Below, one piece after another: positions 60,863 through 64,000 of a stretch of 64,000 nt of DNA. How positions within the stretch are numbered: the stretch's first letter is position 1; each line of letters opens with the position of its first letter. The notes beneath the pieces were generated by a model that worked only from the letters and a program-made list of their open reading frames with translations, was not told the DNA's origin and did no database searches. This DNA comes from Azotimanducus sp963663145. GTDB taxonomy: Bacteria > Pseudomonadota > Gammaproteobacteria > Pseudomonadales > Azotimanducaceae. Where the stretch lies: positions 620,001 through 684,000 of the forward strand of contig OY760134.1 of NCBI GenBank assembly GCA_963663145.1, in the 5' to 3' direction. The position numbers and the translations under genes were made by a program.

Positions 60863-61203
60863 TTCGCATAAGTCGACTCCCCCTTGGCATGGCAATCCTC
60901 ATGCTTGCGGCGTGTTCCTCGGGAGTGGAAGATGGTGGTGGGCAATCGCGCTTCGAGGTCGGAGAGACTATCTATCGGCAGTATTGTTTTTCCTGTCACT
61001 CGTCCGGCATCAACGGTGCGCCCCGCGTGGGTGATAACGAAGCGTGGACGCGGCTGGTGGAAGAAAACGGGGAGGCTGATCTCTTGAGAACCACCAAGGA
61101 AGGGGTTATGCCGTACATGCCGAAAATGGGGCTCTGCATGAATTGCACGGACGAGCAGCTCAGCGCAGCAATCGACTACATGATGCAGCCGAGTGAGCGC
61201 TAA
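60850..61203 (+). CDS. Cytochrome c5-like lipoprotein
   Basis: 117 aa, overlapping the aminotransferase end by 13 nt. Lipobox MLAAC (Cys22), class I heme site YCFSCH (Cys46, Cys49, His50), axial Met in MPYMPKMG, and the extra CMNC pair (a c5-type disulfide). Membrane-attached periplasmic electron carrier. Confidence 0.92.
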   Translation: MRALIRISRLPLGMAILMLAACSSGVEDGGGQSRFEVGETIYRQYCFSCHSSGINGAPRVGDNEAWTRLVEENGEADLLRTTKEGVMPYMPKMGLCMNCTDEQLSAAIDYMMQPSER

Positions 61204-61274
61204 CCGTCGAAGCGACGCGCTGCTTGCGGCTACAGTAGAATTCTCAGCTTGTTGATTGATGAGAGAGTTCCCGC

Positions 61275-62135
61275 GTGAACGACCAAGCGTCTGAACACAC
61301 ATTTGAAGTCACGCGAGAGAATTTTCAGCCCGAGGTCATAGAGGCCTCTCAGAATCTTCCGATTCTGCTGGTATTCTTCGCGCGCCAGATGCCCGCATCC
61401 GTCGAGTTGGCGCAGTCCGCGATGCAACTGTCCCAAGCCTATGCGGGTGCATTCCGTCTCGGTCTGGTAGATATGAGCGTTGATCCCAGTCTTGGCCAAG
61501 CCATGCGAGTGCAGGGGTTGCCAAGCCTTCGCGCGGTCAAGGATGGCAACCTCGCTGGCGGACTAGACGGGCCGCAGCCCGAGTCGGAATTGAGGCGGCT
61601 GATTGACAATCTCACCATGTCCTCCAGCGAGCTGCTTCGTGAGCAGCTTGGCGACTATGTGGCGCGGGAAGACTACGCGAATGCCATCAATCTGGTTCAG
61701 CAAGCACTCAAGGAAGAGCCCAATAACAAAGCCTATCTCGTCGAACTTGCCGACCTGCTTGCCTTGGATGGCAAGCCGGTGGATGCCAAGCAGGTGCTGG
61801 ATCGAATCCCCGAGGATGCTGAGGGACGTGCCCGCGTGGCCGCACGGCTCGAATTGATGTCCCGCGCCGACGCGCTCGAGGACTTGGCGACCTTGCGCGC
61901 GGAATATGAACAGTCTCCCGATGATTTGGATTGTCGCTACAAGCTCGCCGTCAAAATGGCTGCGTCCAATCGATGCGAGGAGGCGCTTGAGCTTGGTCTC
62001 GCACTGCTCATAAGCGATCGGGAGTATGGCGATGATGCCGGCAGGAAGCTTATGCTAGAAGTGTTTGAATTGCTCGGGAAAGGCTCGGCGCTTGCGCAAA
62101 AGTTCCGGCGCAGAATGTTCAACTTTCTCCATTAG
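61275..62135 (+). CDS. Thioredoxin-like chaperone CnoX/YbbN-type, no active-site cysteines
   Basis: 286 aa from a GTG at 61275. N-terminal thioredoxin fold (about 1-115): PILLVFFARQMPASVELAQ, where the usual CxxC or QHC is replaced by ARQMPAS; VQGLPSLRAVKDG is the cis-Pro loop. C-terminal TPR-like helices (120-280): YVAREDYANAINLVQQALKEEP, DLLALDGKPVDAKQVL. Matches the CnoX architecture (holdase linked to GroEL). No catalytic thiol, so redox activity is not expected. Confidence 0.87.
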   Translation: MNDQASEHTFEVTRENFQPEVIEASQNLPILLVFFARQMPASVELAQSAMQLSQAYAGAFRLGLVDMSVDPSLGQAMRVQGLPSLRAVKDGNLAGGLDGPQPESELRRLIDNLTMSSSELLREQLGDYVAREDYANAINLVQQALKEEPNNKAYLVELADLLALDGKPVDAKQVLDRIPEDAEGRARVAARLELMSRADALEDLATLRAEYEQSPDDLDCRYKLAVKMAASNRCEEALELGLALLISDREYGDDAGRKLMLEVFELLGKGSALAQKFRRRMFNFLH

Positions 62136-62146
62136 GAGGTTTGGCT

Positions 62147-63058
62147 ATGGGTGTTTTGGACGCGAAGGTCGCCATTGTGACTGGTGCGGGTCGCGGCATA
62201 GGCCGCGAAATCGCCAAGTGCTTCGCCAGAGAAGGCGCGCGGGTGCTGGTGAATGATCTCGGTAGCTCGGTGGATGGGAGCGGTGCCGGGGATATTGCCG
62301 GGCAGGTGGTGGATGAGATTCGCGAGTCTGGGGGAGAGGCGGCGGCGAATGGCGATACCGTGGCCACGATGGAAGGTGGCGCGTCGATCTTTGAGCATGC
62401 GCTCTCTGAGTGGGGGCAGTGCGATGTATTGGTCAACAACGCCGGAATCCTTCGTGACCGCACCGTCTTCAACTTGTCGGAGAAGGATTGGGATGCCGTG
62501 ATGGATGTGCATTTGAAGGGACACTTCGCCTGTACTCAGCCTTTTTGTCGATACATCAGGGACACGGGACGCTTTGATTGCCGAATCATTAATTTTTCTT
62601 CAACCTCCGGACTCTACGGAAATTTCGGACAAAGCAACTACGGAGCGGCCAAGGCTGGCATAGCCGGATTTAGCCGTGTGTTGGCACTGGAACTCATGAA
62701 GTACCAATGCACGGTCAACACCATTGCTCCCTCTGCGGCGACGCGAATGACCATCCCAATTCGGGAAGCGCGAGGTCTTGAGACAGACCCGGACAGTCTC
62801 ATGCAAGGGCCGCAGCAGCTTGGTCCGGTGGTGACTTGGCTGGCATCGGAAGCGGCGGCCCATGTCACCAATCAGATTTTCTACGTGTCGGGCAGTGAAC
62901 TCGGCATCATGCAGCAACCCAAGGTCATCAAGAAATTCGTGACCAGCAAACTCTGGTCGTTCGACGAGTTGGAACGTGCCGTTTCCGAATTGGTCGAAAC
63001 ACGGAAAGCCCACGACGATGAAGTGGAGCGTCGGGCGCTGGGAAGTACGCTTGACTAG
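62147..63058 (+). CDS. Long SDR, 17beta-HSD4/hydroxyacyl-CoA dehydrogenase-like
   Basis: 303 aa from the ATG at 62147, with AGGAGG 7 nt upstream. TGAGRGIGREIA, VLVNDLGSSVDGSG, VNNAGILRDRTVF, HLKGHF, then FSSTSGLYGNFGQSNYGAAKAG with the Tyr-xxx-Lys. Closely resembles the SDR at 9643-10524 in motif order and length, so it is a paralogue outside the steroid cluster. Likely a 3-hydroxyacyl-CoA dehydrogenase. Follows the CnoX-like gene by 11 nt. Confidence 0.87.
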   Translation: MGVLDAKVAIVTGAGRGIGREIAKCFAREGARVLVNDLGSSVDGSGAGDIAGQVVDEIRESGGEAAANGDTVATMEGGASIFEHALSEWGQCDVLVNNAGILRDRTVFNLSEKDWDAVMDVHLKGHFACTQPFCRYIRDTGRFDCRIINFSSTSGLYGNFGQSNYGAAKAGIAGFSRVLALELMKYQCTVNTIAPSAATRMTIPIREARGLETDPDSLMQGPQQLGPVVTWLASEAAAHVTNQIFYVSGSELGIMQQPKVIKKFVTSKLWSFDELERAVSELVETRKAHDDEVERRALGSTLD

Positions 63059-63171
63059 CTGAATTGCGCGGGAGGTCGCTTGCACTCCGTGGTCGAGGCG
63101 CTGTCAACTTTTCTATTGGGCTGAAGATATACTATATGCGGATGCGCACGCTCAGGGCATTCCCGTGGTCT

Positions 63172-63549
63172 ATGAATAGCAACACCGCGTTCTTGGCAGT
63201 TGGTGGACTCGCGATTGCATTGAGCGGGTGCTTTTCGCCGTTTCGTCCTGTTCATGTGTACGAGCCTAGGCCATTCGATACTGAGCAACAGCCTTTGGAG
63301 ATTCCTCTTGATCCACATAATGCCGCGTGGATAGCGAAGACTTGCCGGAACGGAGCCTTCATACATAGGGTGATGGATCAGGAGATCACACCTCGAGGCG
63401 TGGTGTTACACAAAATTCAATGCATGACGGATGAGCAGGCAGAGCGATTTGAATCGGAGACCTTCGGTTTGTTTACTCGCTACGTGGCCCTATTGCCTGA
63501 CGAGTTGCATCAACCTCTCCAGCGAGACTCCGAGAGCCCGGAAGACTAG
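63172..63549 (+). CDS. Small lipoprotein of unknown function
   Basis: 125 aa from the ATG at 63172. Signal peptide with lipobox ALSGC (Cys20). The mature part has two further Cys (TCRNG and IQCMTD) that could form a disulfide. No domain recognised. An upstream in-frame ATG at 63136 would disturb the signal peptide. Confidence 0.75.
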   Translation: MNSNTAFLAVGGLAIALSGCFSPFRPVHVYEPRPFDTEQQPLEIPLDPHNAAWIAKTCRNGAFIHRVMDQEITPRGVVLHKIQCMTDEQAERFESETFGLFTRYVALLPDELHQPLQRDSESPED

Positions 63550-63801
63550 AGCAGTCATTCTTACTTTGGTGCCTGACCTCAGCGTCTACTGAACGAGCCC
63601 CCTGTTTTCGGTTCGACACATGCACACTTGACTTTTGCACAAGGCGGCCTTCAACGCAACAAATATGTAAGATGCAAGGAGTTCTTGTAGATGCGTCTTG
63701 GTTAGAAGAATTAAAATCTTGATAAATAAGGGGTTTTTGTTTCCTTCTTCTGACGTAACTGATTCAATGATATGTGCGCCGTCCGCTTCGGCCTCGGAAG
63801 T

Positions 63802-64000
63802 TCAGGGGTTATCCAGAGACTTATCCACAATTTGCGCCTTTTCTTCAGATTGCTGTTGCTGCCGTTCCCATTCCTCGAAATCTTGCAGATGCTCGTTAAA
63901 TCGAGTTAACACGTAAGTGAGTACGGCACCATCGTCGAGTAGCCCGACCCAAAACAGAAAGTCGGGGACGAGGTCGAGAATAAATACAAAATAAATGAGC
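63802..64000 (-). CDS. YkvA/DUF1232-family protein (C-terminal part)
   Basis: Open to the right edge of the window. The visible part starts LIYFVFILDLVPDFLFWVGL, then LDDGAVLTYVLTRFNEHL, which is the DUF1232 signature (D-L-I-P-D-x-x-x-x-x-G-x-x-D-D). It ends with a Gln/Glu-rich tail and a TGA at 63802-63804. Membrane-associated, function unknown. The 250-bp gap to its left (63550-63801) holds no gene. Confidence 0.8.
   Translation of the reverse strand, partial: LIYFVFILDLVPDFLFWVGLLDDGAVLTYVLTRFNEHLQDFEEWERQQQQSEEKAQIVDKSLDNP
63809..63829 (+). promoter_or_regulatory. Pair of DnaA-box-like sequences
   Basis: TTATCCAGA (63809-63817, one mismatch) and TTATCCACA (63821-63829, perfect consensus) lie in the same orientation, start-to-start 12 bp, within the last codons of the YkvA-like gene. 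Two boxes can occur by chance in coding sequence; there is no AT-rich unwinding element beside them. Confidence 0.35.

Overview
The window (about 57% G+C by eye, almost wholly coding) looks like a chromosome segment of a steroid-degrading gammaproteobacterium. The housekeeping blocks are in gammaproteobacterial order: rimP-nusA-infB-rbfA-truB-rpsO-pnp, ibaG-murA-hisG-hisD-zapE, rplM-rpsI-petABC-sspA-sspB, and lpoA-yraN-dolP divergent from rsmI. No tRNA, rRNA or CRISPR array was seen.

Layout. 1-4.0 kb: end of an FAD/NAD oxidoreductase, a GcvT-fold protein, an AraC regulator with an NTF2-like sensor domain, malonyl-CoA decarboxylase and a cupin. 4.2-4.6 kb: a dead ParDE toxin-antitoxin pair. 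4.6-8.8 kb: a dienelactone-hydrolase-type enzyme, an SDR, an NCS2 permease and a MaoC protein. 8.4-20.1 kb, minus strand: a steroid catabolic cluster. Its upstream part reads hsaA-hsaD-hsaG-hsaF-hsaC-ipdA-ipdB (ring A/B cleavage plus final ring opening). Its downstream part reads ipdC-echA20-SDR-SDR-maoC (ring C/D). An intact VapBC module and a broken HEPN gene separate the two parts. 20.2-24.1 kb, plus strand: an SDR, an NTF2-like protein, a FadD3-type HIP-CoA ligase and a 2Fe-2S ferredoxin, with an intact Phd-type antitoxin whose VapC is cut short. The steroid genes would take 3-HSA to HIP, activate HIP with FadD3 and degrade it through EchA20/IpdC/IpdAB. No hsaB or hsaE is present in the window.

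24.2-44.2 kb is mostly core: cysE, a DUF454 gene behind a strong sigma-54 promoter, an HSL-type esterase, the nusA-infB operon with an attenuator-like leader, pnp, acs, a deoxynucleoside kinase, an mlaC separated from mlaFED, ibaG-murA-hisG-hisD and zapE. 44.2-47.7 kb is an accessory island between zapE and the ppiase-rplM-rpsI block. It carries a DUF4143 ATPase divergent from an RxxxxH HEPN-like gene across a 34-bp palindrome, then a 1.3-kb element.

That element is the most unusual object here: a TnpB nuclease gene (one frameshift, catalytic residues kept) bounded by 23-bp near-perfect terminal inverted repeats and an 8-bp target duplication. This is not the IS200/IS605 layout. The rest (47.8-64 kb) is core again: a periplasmic cyclophilin, L13/S9, cytochrome bc1, SspA/SspB, DolP/YraN/LpoA/RsmI, a membrane transporter-like protein, AhcY, a YbdL-type aminotransferase, a cytochrome c5-like lipoprotein, a CnoX-like protein without cysteines, another SDR, a small lipoprotein and the end of a YkvA/DUF1232 gene.
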